Shown one piece after another: positions 40,601 to 47,440 of a stretch of 64,000 bases of DNA (positions are counted from its first letter, which is position 1; each line of letters begins with the position of its first letter). A program made the translations under genes and the position numbers. Location of the stretch: positions 18,501 to 82,500 of the forward strand of contig NZ_RQFO01000016.1 in NCBI RefSeq assembly GCF_004770045.1, given 5' to 3'. The notes beneath the pieces are model-generated. The model worked only from the letters and a program-made list of their open reading frames with translations, was not told the origin of the DNA and made no database searches. The stretch comes from Leptospira montravelensis. GTDB taxonomy: Bacteria > Spirochaetota > Leptospiria > Leptospirales > Leptospiraceae.

Positions 40601-41314
40601 TTTTTTCTTATGCCGGAAGCAGCATCCTTTGGACCAGGAGCTTGCAGTGGCGGGGCAAATTGTATCGGGATTGTGGACGACCGGAGTGGGAATGGCCTTC
40701 ATGTGAGCCAAGCCACGGGAGCCCAACAACCGATTTTTAACGCTACAGGGATCAATGGATCCAAGGCGATACGTTATTCAAATTCGGCAGGAACAGTTTT
40801 ATCGAGAGCTTGTACTCCAGAATTCAACTCTCCCGCAAACACCATCTTTGCCGTGTTTAACGATATGGAAGGTTCAGGAAATGATGGAATATTTCATAAT
40901 GGAACCAGTGGGAAGTTATTGTATTTAACAGATGGAGGGGGAGGAAAACTTGTAAGTTTGTTTGATCAGGTAATGAATACTCCTAGGTTAGTTACGGATT
41001 TATCTTTTTATACAGCCAATACAATCACCCTCCTCTCTCTAGAATACAATGGGACATCTGGGAATATATATAATGCTGGTGGTGTCGTGAGTTCTACTAG
41101 TTCGGGACCTCCTACCTACAATTGCGGAGGTGGAAACCTTGATATTGGTAGGTTTTATTTTGGAGGATTACCTCCAGGTGATGGTGATTATTTCGATGGT
41201 TTTATGGGAGATTTAATTTATTACGACCAAGCCCTATCCACAAGTGATAGAGAAATTGTAGAGTGTTATCTTTCTAATAAATACAGCTTACCGGTAAACC
41301 ATTCCTGTAAATAA
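37607..41314 (+). CDS. Giant NHL-repeat / LamG-domain lipoprotein
   Basis: A 1235-residue surface-type lipoprotein; the frame opens at TTG 37601 but ATG 37607 starts a typical signal (KRLSLPLVFFFLSSC). Two beta-sandwich modules follow (GGAVSGLISGTSVTL and NVSGLSGSITV; ~residues 45-215), then four or five NHL-type propeller blades (~260-580, with YLADSINAVIRKID, LYVVDRGNCTIRVI, LFISEWSGHKIRHL, IYIADTGNHSLRKI), and two or three LamG/concanavalin-like domains (~585-1235; YTFDGNTNDSIG, YYPFNGNTKDYG). An adhesin or carbohydrate-binding role is inferred. It lies between the two RRM copies. Confidence 0.88.
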   Translation: MKRLSLPLVFFFLSSCTLPSLARDPLEYLTFLRFFTGPQFSGHSLGGAVSGLISGTSVTLTNNKDSVTVSSDGNFTFPTKLSSGQNYNVSFVTNGSGLTCSIANAQGVVQNSSITNISITCGAGANFHEVGVNVSGLSGSITVQNNGADTLNIATNGLTKFTSLISTGSNYAVTLTAQPTGTICSFDDPTLTLGTMAAANVTIFITCVNGYIVGGNIHSTASSDLGTNLIGRQTFIKTFVGSFPFNSGGGGANPGGAAASAGPTAARFSGPNMITADSNFVYLADSINAVIRKIDKSNGTTTILAGGNSGGGIVCPGTVTTNCKDGVGTAAEFNGITGLTNDGNNLFVLESSGRRIRKVNLATSVVSTFAGSGTAAAADNTSGILASFNSPSWISLFNGNLYVVDRGNCTIRVINPITTAVSTLAGGPTICSFANDPVGTNARFVSPIAIVGLGNYLYVTDIGVGGGHKIRRIALSGTNAVDTIAGDGVQASTDGIGTLAQFNDPHGITTDGTNLFISEWSGHKIRHLNLTTNKVTTLVGSVSGYSDNTGGNGLLNFPGYLLSDGQNIYIADTGNHSLRKIEPSEVLRYTFDGNTNDSIGTNNGTIVGSPTLTTDENVLASGAYELHGGGDFIKSTTDIITPQISDNLTISAWVFPEGGTGSQFIFYNGQGGTNGYGLSFNSAGSSRKLIVSLGAVGPSGNTTMGLPLNQWSHVVLQRSYPNWKIYINGLQDPVVFTTNPIPPTGTFKVGDAGNGFYFKGKVSDVRYFKGAIDDESIRRMAVQIPAGLVTYYPFNGNTKDYGTEKNDLTVTGAAPTTDRNGNPNGAYYFNGASFMQKLSPTGLPMGTNPRTICGWFNKSSTIGEYIVGYGTFTTSQGNGLVVTDTVTGMFGVANDVTIGHEGFRNQWMHLCGIYSSGNVEVYENGVLRVSDTKSWSTVSGPSLEVGRRLDGAGQFSGDLDEIRIYNRVLSLSEIRTLSGAYPTQVTTWNQTPASSSLKFFLMPEAASFGPGACSGGANCIGIVDDRSGNGLHVSQATGAQQPIFNATGINGSKAIRYSNSAGTVLSRACTPEFNSPANTIFAVFNDMEGSGNDGIFHNGTSGKLLYLTDGGGGKLVSLFDQVMNTPRLVTDLSFYTANTITLLSLEYNGTSGNIYNAGGVVSSTSSGPPTYNCGGGNLDIGRFYFGGLPPGDGDYFDGFMGDLIYYDQALSTSDREIVECYLSNKYSLPVNHSCK

Positions 41315-41340
41315 GGAAACTAACTTGGGGGAGAATACAA

Positions 41341-41381
41341 ATATTTCAGTCCTTAGTAAAATGAACTAAGAACTGAAATAT
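41341..41381. terminator. Long hairpin between giant lipoprotein and RRM copy 2
   Basis: Arms 41341-41357 and 41365-41381 pair over 16 of 17 positions around AAAATGA. It is followed by an A-rich tract on this strand and by TTTGTATT on the other. Both flanking genes end here, so a bidirectional terminator is likely. Confidence 0.65.
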
Positions 41382-41404
41382 AAAAAAATAAAGTTATGTA
41401 AAAC

Positions 41405-41668
41405 TTAATTCCAATTATTGGTTTTAGGTTTTGCGATATTCACTTTCATTTCACGGTTTAGAATATTTTTTCCGTTTAAATCATTGATAGCGTTATCTGC
41501 ATCTTTACGTTCTTTCATTTCGATAAAACCGAAACTTTTTGAACCACCAGTATACTGGTCTGTAATGATTTTCGCAGTAGATACTGCTCCGTGCACTGAA
41601 AAAAGCTCATTTAACTTGTTTTCTGTCATTTCGTAAGAAAGGTTGCCTACATAGATATTTACTGACAT
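41405..41668 (-). CDS. RRM RNA-binding protein, copy 2
   Basis: An 87-residue RRM protein nearly identical to the 36965 copy. RNP2 NIYVGNL is intact, but RNP1 reads KSFGFIEM: the conserved Gly of the RNP1 octamer is Ser, which may weaken RNA binding, and Ser30 is Thr. Leader, GAGG site and hairpin are the same. Whether both copies are expressed differently cannot be told. Confidence 0.93.
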   Translation of the reverse strand: MSVNIYVGNLSYEMTENKLNELFSVHGAVSTAKIITDQYTGGSKSFGFIEMKERKDADNAINDLNGKNILNREMKVNIAKPKTNNWN

Positions 41669-41740
41669 TTGATTTCCTCAAATTTTAATTTTGACTCTTA
41701 AATTTTAATGAATTAGAAACGACTTTCCAAAAAGGAAATT
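41405..41740. repeat. Duplicated RRM segment, copy 2
   Basis: Direct repeat partner of 36965-37300, with only scattered base changes. The sequence diverges immediately outside 41740, so the copied unit comprises gene plus leader only. Confidence 0.9.
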
Positions 41741-41836
41741 GGTTCCATCTTAACTTTTTTCTCATCACAAAACAATAAACTGGAATTTGAGTCGTATTCG
41801 AATTCCGAAATTGACAATTTCCATTTAGTCAATAAA

Positions 41837-42079
41837 TTATAAAACGAAGTATGAAGTTCTATTTTTTACTTCTAAAAATTTCAATTCCAAGCAAAAGATA
41901 AACCGAGGATGAGAACTTCCAAAGACAACAATCCATATTGGGAAAACTTGGTAGTTCCAAATCATTACAGAATTCATAAACATCCATAAAATCGTAAATA
42001 GTTGACCTAAATGTTCACCAATGAAAACCCCAAACAAAAGATGAATAGTAAGTAAAGATTCTAAACTAAAAAATATCCT
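41837..42079 (-). pseudogene. DUF4386-like membrane protein remnant
   Basis: The open stretch from an in-frame stop at 42080-42082 encodes LLFGVFIGEHLGQLFTILW and VFPIWIVVFG, matching the last helices of DUF4386 membrane proteins. After FGSS the expected ending continues only in another frame (SSSVYLLLGIEIFRSKK), indicating a frameshift. The N-terminal helices are absent. It abuts an AraC remnant on the opposite strand. Confidence 0.6.
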
Positions 42080-42084
42080 TTATA

Positions 42085-42392
42085 CAATCTGTATTTCTTG
42101 GCCTTTACTTTTATCGCAAAGAAAGTATCTCTAACATTGGTTTTTCGGTATGGGTTCTTGGATTTGCATGGCATAGAATCTATCGTGATCAAAAAAAAAA
42201 TGATATAAAACAATATTTAAATTCGATCCAAAACATAAATAAATAGCAAAAATAACTTTATTGGAATCTGATACTCCAGTGCTTCGCGTTGGATTTAATG
42301 TTGGATTTAATTCAAAAAATTCATTTATCAGGGCCTTTAAAGAATTAACAAAATTAACACCAACTGAGTATCGTAAAAAATACAAACCTTAG
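42085..42392 (+). pseudogene. AraC-type regulator remnant with membrane segment
   Basis: The 3' end encodes VLRVGFNVGFNSKNSFIRAF and LTPTEYRKKYKP, the closing half of an AraC HTH domain, ending at 42390-42392. Upstream, in another frame, GFSVWVLGFAWHRIYRDQ looks like the last TM helix and linker of a membrane-sensor AraC protein. Stops at TAAATAAATAG interrupt the reading. The gene is broken and lacks its 5' part. Confidence 0.6.
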
Positions 42393-42453
42393 CCAAAAAA
42401 ACAAATCTGAATCATTTTTTTGGCAAGGGAATCATAGCTTCATTAAGATTCGG

Positions 42454-43590
42454 TCACACTTTTCTTTCCTTTAACCTCAATGCAATGAGAAAAGAAAACA
42501 TACAAGTGATCATACCAAATTCGTAAACTGCCGCATAACCAAAGTGATTGGCAACAAAACCTGCAAGCGGTCCAGTCACACCCAATGCAAGATCAAAAAA
42601 AGCAACGTAAGCTCCAAGTGCGACACCGCGATATTTTGCCTCCATATTTTTTACTGCTTCCACACCAAATGCAGGGAACACAAGAGAGTAACCAAAACCA
42701 GTCAGTGCAGCGCCTAAAAATGCTAAAGAAGAATGATTTGCCTGCCATAACATACCTTGTCCGAGAATAGCGACCGCAGAGAAAATCAATGCAATTTTTT
42801 TACCACCATACTGATCTACCGTATGAGCAAAGAAGATACGAGCACAAACATAAGCAGTGCCAAAGACCAACATAACCCACTCTGCACCCTCCCATCCTCT
42901 TTCTCTGAATAGTAGTGTACTAAATCCTGCAATCCCTGCAAAACATACCGCAGCAAAAAAAAGACCCATTCCTTGTTTCCAAACTTTGGGAACCACTTGA
43001 TAAAATGGAATCCTCACCTGACTTGCAGGTGGAACCATTGGAACAAAAAAAGAAATGATTCCTGCAAAGATAGGAAACAGAATTGATATTACAACTCCTC
43101 CTAAAAAACCAAATTGCTTTACCATTAAATAACCTAACGGAGCTGAGATGGCTATGGATCCATACATTGCCATTCCACTCCATGCCATCACTCGACCAGC
43201 GTTGGATGGACCCACTAAACCGACACCCCAAGAAAGTGCGCCTGTAATCAGTAAACTTTCTGAATATCCTAAAATGATTCTTCCAACAATAAGACTTGTG
43301 TATCCAAAAGTACCTTGAAAATATAAAACTCCTAAACTGACAATTCCAGAAATCACAGCAAAGAAGGATCCTCGTAGGACAACCAATTTTGGTCCTTTTA
43401 GATCAGATAGGGAGCCTGAATGATGCCGACTTAATAGTGTTACAATTGACTGGATTCCAAGGATGAATCCAAGCCAAACATCACTTAAACCTAAAGTGCC
43501 CTTAATAAATCCAGGTAATGTAGCAATCGGTATACCAACAGAAAAAAAACCTAAAAGAACAATCAATGCAATAACGATAATATATTTCAT
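42454..43590 (-). CDS. MFS transporter
   Basis: A 378-residue, ~12-TM major facilitator protein. SDVWLGFILGIQSIVTLLSRHHSGSLSDLKGPK includes the family's loop 2-3 motif (G-x-x-x-D-x-x-G-x-K), and GYSESLLITGALSWGVG resembles the YhhS/YfcJ group of sugar or drug effluxers. It lies 21 bp downstream of the DUF2938 gene and is probably co-transcribed with it under the divergent ArsR-rhodanese regulator. Substrate unknown. Confidence 0.9.
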   Translation of the reverse strand: MKYIIVIALIVLLGFFSVGIPIATLPGFIKGTLGLSDVWLGFILGIQSIVTLLSRHHSGSLSDLKGPKLVVLRGSFFAVISGIVSLGVLYFQGTFGYTSLIVGRIILGYSESLLITGALSWGVGLVGPSNAGRVMAWSGMAMYGSIAISAPLGYLMVKQFGFLGGVVISILFPIFAGIISFFVPMVPPASQVRIPFYQVVPKVWKQGMGLFFAAVCFAGIAGFSTLLFRERGWEGAEWVMLVFGTAYVCARIFFAHTVDQYGGKKIALIFSAVAILGQGMLWQANHSSLAFLGAALTGFGYSLVFPAFGVEAVKNMEAKYRGVALGAYVAFFDLALGVTGPLAGFVANHFGYAAVYEFGMITCMFSFLIALRLKERKV

Positions 43591-43611
43591 ATAAAATTCC
43601 TCAAACTAAAC

Positions 43612-44106
43612 TTAACGGAACAAAACATTTGTTAAAACAGCAGTTCCATAGAGTCCAAGTCCATATACCGTATGAATGGCAATATTTCTAATTCTAACTT
43701 GGAATGGTTTTGGCGTTTTGGAAGCAGCAATTCCCATTCCCATTGCAGGTTGCATTAAAAACCAAGGAGCCAATATAGTCCCTACGCCAACAAGAATTGA
43801 TGGTATTATCGTTGGATTCACTAACCACCTTTTACCCCAAAGTATTGGCAAAAGTAGTGAAAATAAAATTCCTATCAAATAATGTATGGCCCAACCCAAT
43901 TTGGTTTCATTTGGGATTACCTCTGCCTTTCCAATGGATGTATGGAAAATTTTTCCGCGTGATATATGGCCAACCCAACGTCCCAAAAGTCCCAAATCAA
44001 GCGAACTCACTCCAACTGTTTTTTGCAAAAGAAACCGCCAAACATCCATAGTTGCCGTAGCACCAACCCCAACCAAAAGGATCTTCCAATAACTTTCTAA
44101 CTCCAT
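43612..44106 (-). CDS. DUF2938 membrane protein
   Basis: A 164-residue protein with about four TM helices. TATMDVWRFLLQKTVGVSSLDLGLLGRWVGH and the later WAIHYLIGILFSLLLP plus PWFLMQPAMGMGIAASKTP are typical of DUF2938. ATG 44106 is chosen because TTGGAGG stands 8 bases ahead; the longer frame starts at a TTG within that site. It heads a minus-strand unit with the MFS gene, divergent from the ArsR-rhodanese gene. Confidence 0.88.
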   Translation of the reverse strand: MELESYWKILLVGVGATATMDVWRFLLQKTVGVSSLDLGLLGRWVGHISRGKIFHTSIGKAEVIPNETKLGWAIHYLIGILFSLLLPILWGKRWLVNPTIIPSILVGVGTILAPWFLMQPAMGMGIAASKTPKPFQVRIRNIAIHTVYGLGLYGTAVLTNVLFR

Positions 44107-44127
44107 AAAAGCCTCCAACAAATCATT

Positions 44128-44157
44128 ATATCATTCAATAATTCAATTGATTGATAT
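44128..44157. promoter_or_regulatory. Divergent operator: 12-6-12 imperfect inverted repeat
   Basis: ATATCATTCAAT (44128-44139) and ATTGATTGATAT (44146-44157) are inverted with one mismatch and a 6-base centre. It lies between the divergent DUF2938 and ArsR-rhodanese genes and has the size and AT-rich arms of ArsR/SmtB-family operators, so the ArsR protein encoded next to it is the probable ligand. Confidence 0.55.
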
Positions 44158-44234
44158 AATGTATACAATTTTCCCAAACCTTTTACAAAATTTCTTGCAG
44201 GAAAACAGAATCACCAATTTTATTGAGATAATAT

Positions 44235-44861
44235 ATGGGAAGTATGGAAACTATTCCACGGATGAGTGAGGTTGCGGGAATGCTCGGAAACGAATCTCGC
44301 TTAATTTTACTCCAACTTCTTTCTGATGGCGAAAAATCAGTAGAGCTTTTATCAGAAGAGTCAGGTATTCCCGTAGCAAACACCTCACAACACCTCCAAG
44401 CATTAAAAAAAAACAGTATGGTGACTACACGTAGAGACGGGAAAAGAATTCTTTATCGTTTGGAATCAGGCCCGTTAAAAGATTTATTCTACGCACTGGA
44501 AAAGTTTGCAGTATTTAGCATTGCCGGATCACAAGGCCTTACCACTGGAACTACCGTGACAACCAAACAAAACCTCAACATCGCTGAACTTCAAAAGAAA
44601 ATCAAATCAGGAGGGATTCTTCTCGTTGATGTGCGCTCTAAAGAAGAATTCAAAAAAGGACATATCCCGGAAGCAATCAATGTTCCATATAATGACCTAT
44701 TGACTCATAAATTTCCTAAAACCAAAGAGGTGATCGTATATTGTCGAGGACCACTTTGTTTGTTATCAGTGAATGCATTAAATCTATTAAAATCGCGAGA
44801 AATAAATGTTTCTCGTTTTGATGGAGGATTTAGCAGTTGGATGAAAATTGAGGAGAAATAA
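44235..44861 (+). CDS. ArsR-type regulator fused to a rhodanese domain
   Basis: A 208-residue fusion. The N-terminal ~90 residues are an ArsR winged helix (MLGNESRLILLQLLSDGEKSVELLSEES, NTSQHLQALKKNSMV). The C-terminal ~105 residues are a rhodanese domain: LLVDVRSKEEFKKGHIPEAINVPY and the active-site loop YCRGPLCLLS with catalytic Cys in C-R-G-P-L-C. Fusions of this type sense reactive sulfur or oxidants in other bacteria. It is divergent from DUF2938-MFS across a 12-6-12 operator. Confidence 0.92.
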   Translation: MGSMETIPRMSEVAGMLGNESRLILLQLLSDGEKSVELLSEESGIPVANTSQHLQALKKNSMVTTRRDGKRILYRLESGPLKDLFYALEKFAVFSIAGSQGLTTGTTVTTKQNLNIAELQKKIKSGGILLVDVRSKEEFKKGHIPEAINVPYNDLLTHKFPKTKEVIVYCRGPLCLLSVNALNLLKSREINVSRFDGGFSSWMKIEEK

Positions 44862-44894
44862 ACTTAATTGTAGATGTTTTAGAAATAACTTTGA

Positions 44895-46781
44895 TCAAGT
44901 AGGAAACTGAATTTTCAATTGGTAAGTTTCATCCAATATCTGAACCTCTAATTTGCCATTTAATAATGTTAATCGCTTTTTAATACTTTTAAGTTCAAAG
45001 TTAGAACTATGCTTTTGAATTGGTAGAACCATTAAATTCTTTTGATTAATATAAAAAATACCGTTACTATAATCTAAAGTCCAAACTGATTCACCTCTAC
45101 CATATTTGATATCATTTGTACAAACTTCATATAGCATATAAAATATATTTAAAAAGTAACTTTGGTTTTTACCTATGATTTTGATTTTATTAAAATAATT
45201 CGAGAATTCCGAAGAAGGTGTGAACTCAAATTCTCTCCCAACATCAGAATACCTTCTTAACAAAGTTAAATGTAATCCAGTGACAAAGTTTTCAAAAATT
45301 AAATTTTGATCTTCTATATAAAGTAGTTGGTTCCGAAGAGATTGGATAATTGAGACTACTCTATCATAAATATAATTCAGATCAAAAGTATGTTTTACTG
45401 ATTCATTCATACTTGCCATTTTTCTTTCTAAATATACTTTTAAATCCGTTAAATTCGCTCCTAATTGGTCATGTACCATCAATTGCATTTCAGCCCTTTG
45501 TTTCGACAATGCATGTAATGATTCTTCATGTAAGGCCATTTCTATATTTGCTCTAGATTCAATAGCATAAGCAAAAAATTTGCTTAAAGAGACTGTTTGA
45601 AAAATTACATAAAACAAATATCCAATAATTAAATATAAACCGCCATGAACGCCATAAAAATTAAGTGATATCGCTAAAATACAAAACAAAGCAAGAGAGA
45701 AAAGAGCAATGGCCATAGAATATAACCCTTGTGCTTCTTTTTTATGTTTATAAAGGAGAAAAAAAGAAAATACTAAAAACGATACCAAATAAACAACGAG
45801 ATAAAGAAAATTTAAATAATATTGAATTGTTTTAGGAACAAATGGAGTAAACAAGGCGAAAATTGCACCAACAAAGAAGAAATTTTTTATGTATTTGTAT
45901 TGTTTTGACTTAAACAATTCGCTCAAAAATAAAACGGAAAACACAAATGTAAAAATATTTACATAATGCAGCCAAATAGATTGAAATTCAAAACTCTGTA
46001 TAGGGACAAAATAACCATGCGATTTACTATTTAGAAAAGGAATACGAATTAAAAAGGAAATACAAACAATGGAAAAATACAAAAAGGCAAGTTGATTACG
46101 ATTGATAAAATAAAATGAAAGATGATATAAGACAGACCCAAAAATAAGGCCAAATACAAAAATTTCTACAATTAGATTCTTACTTTTATACAAATGAATT
46201 TGTGAAGGAGAAGCAATCAAAAACTCACCTCTTGGTCCACCTTGATAAAAATCCTGATTCGCAATTTGTAATACAATATCCAATTCCAATTGATCTGTTT
46301 TAAATTCAATCGTTGAATTGGTCCTATCAGGTATAATGTCTGCAAAAATGGTGGAAACTTTTCCTTTCTCCTGAATCAGTTCTCCATTGATGTAAACCTT
46401 AGAGGCAGAAAACAAATGCATAAAATAAATAGAAAACTGTTTTAATTTAAAACTTTTTTGAATTTTTATTTTTTTACGATAGGTAGCAAAACCTTTTGAA
46501 GGGAACTTTTGTTCTGAAAAAGTTAAATTGGTCCAAGGCCGAAATTCTACTATTTGAGTATCACCTAACGGATAGCTTACAGGAAAATCCTTTGGATCCA
46601 AAAGTTGGTTCCAATAAAACTCCCATCCAGATGATAAATTAATCGGACGCGAATTTTCCCAATTTGTATCAGATAAATCAATATATGATTTATTTTGATT
46701 TATCCCCTCTAACTTTTGATAACAATTTATTGGAATCGTAAACAAAACCAAAAATAGACAACACTTTTCAATACAATTCAT
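44895..46781 (-). CDS. 7TMR-DISM sensor histidine kinase, NarL-type
   Basis: A 628-residue kinase with a signal sequence, an extracellular 7TMR-DISM jelly roll (~residues 30-190; SSGWEFYWNQLL, GFATYRKKI), about seven TM helices (~200-400), and a HisKA_3-like dimerisation helix with phospho-acceptor His in MVHDQLGANLTDLK (~437). The ATPase region is degenerate: EVCTNDIKYG provides the N-box, while the glycine-rich boxes are poorly conserved. The ATG overlaps the stop of the response regulator upstream, so the two form a two-component pair. Confidence 0.88.
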   Translation of the reverse strand: MNCIEKCCLFLVLFTIPINCYQKLEGINQNKSYIDLSDTNWENSRPINLSSGWEFYWNQLLDPKDFPVSYPLGDTQIVEFRPWTNLTFSEQKFPSKGFATYRKKIKIQKSFKLKQFSIYFMHLFSASKVYINGELIQEKGKVSTIFADIIPDRTNSTIEFKTDQLELDIVLQIANQDFYQGGPRGEFLIASPSQIHLYKSKNLIVEIFVFGLIFGSVLYHLSFYFINRNQLAFLYFSIVCISFLIRIPFLNSKSHGYFVPIQSFEFQSIWLHYVNIFTFVFSVLFLSELFKSKQYKYIKNFFFVGAIFALFTPFVPKTIQYYLNFLYLVVYLVSFLVFSFFLLYKHKKEAQGLYSMAIALFSLALFCILAISLNFYGVHGGLYLIIGYLFYVIFQTVSLSKFFAYAIESRANIEMALHEESLHALSKQRAEMQLMVHDQLGANLTDLKVYLERKMASMNESVKHTFDLNYIYDRVVSIIQSLRNQLLYIEDQNLIFENFVTGLHLTLLRRYSDVGREFEFTPSSEFSNYFNKIKIIGKNQSYFLNIFYMLYEVCTNDIKYGRGESVWTLDYSNGIFYINQKNLMVLPIQKHSSNFELKSIKKRLTLLNGKLEVQILDETYQLKIQFPT

Positions 46782-47440
46782 TATAAAATAGAATATTCTT
46801 GTACTTTGAGTGCTAATTCTGAACGATTATGAACCTGTAATTTTCGATAGATAGATTTTACATATCCTTGCACGGTATGCTCACTCAAGTCTAAAAACTT
46901 GGAAACCAAAGGAATTGTCTTTCCTTTGATTAATAATTCAAGAATTTGTTTTTCCCGATCTGTTAAATATACTTTTGGTTTATCGATTGGACGCCTAAAA
47001 CTAGAAAATACCCGGAGTGCAATGGTAGGCGTGATATAAGCCCCACCTCCTATTAAAACATCAACAATATTCTTAATTTGCCCTAACTCTGATTTTAAAA
47101 GGTAACCAAGTGCCCCATTTTTAATCGAATTAAAAATCATTTCATCGGAATTCATATTGGTTAACATTATGACTTTTATGTTTTCATTTTTTTCTGATAA
47201 TATTTTAACTACTTCGATTCCATTAATACCAGGCAACATAATATCTAAAAATAAAATATCGATACTTTTATGTTTGGGATCACGTAAAAGCATCTCACCC
47301 GTTTTCCAAGAAAGGATCTCCGATACATTGGCCAATTCGGAAATACGATTTTTTAGCTCTTCCAAAAAGAAATCGTCATTTTCCAAAATTCCAATTTTAA
47401 TCCTATTTAGTTCGGTTATGCTATCATTATTAAGCGACAT
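46781..47440 (-). CDS. NarL/FixJ-type response regulator
   Basis: A 219-residue regulator. Receiver domain with acidic residues E20/D22/D23, phospho-Asp66 in FLDIMLPGINGIE and Lys in YLLKSE; C-terminal LuxR-type HTH LTDREKQILELLIKGKTI and LSEHTVQGYVKSIYRKLQV. Its start overlaps the end of the cyclase gene by 11 bases and its stop overlaps the kinase start, a tightly coupled three-gene operon. Presumed to be phosphorylated by the kinase encoded next to it. Confidence 0.93.
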   Translation of the reverse strand: MSLNNDSITELNRIKIGILENDDFFLEELKNRISELANVSEILSWKTGEMLLRDPKHKSIDILFLDIMLPGINGIEVVKILSEKNENIKVIMLTNMNSDEMIFNSIKNGALGYLLKSELGQIKNIVDVLIGGGAYITPTIALRVFSSFRRPIDKPKVYLTDREKQILELLIKGKTIPLVSKFLDLSEHTVQGYVKSIYRKLQVHNRSELALKVQEYSIL

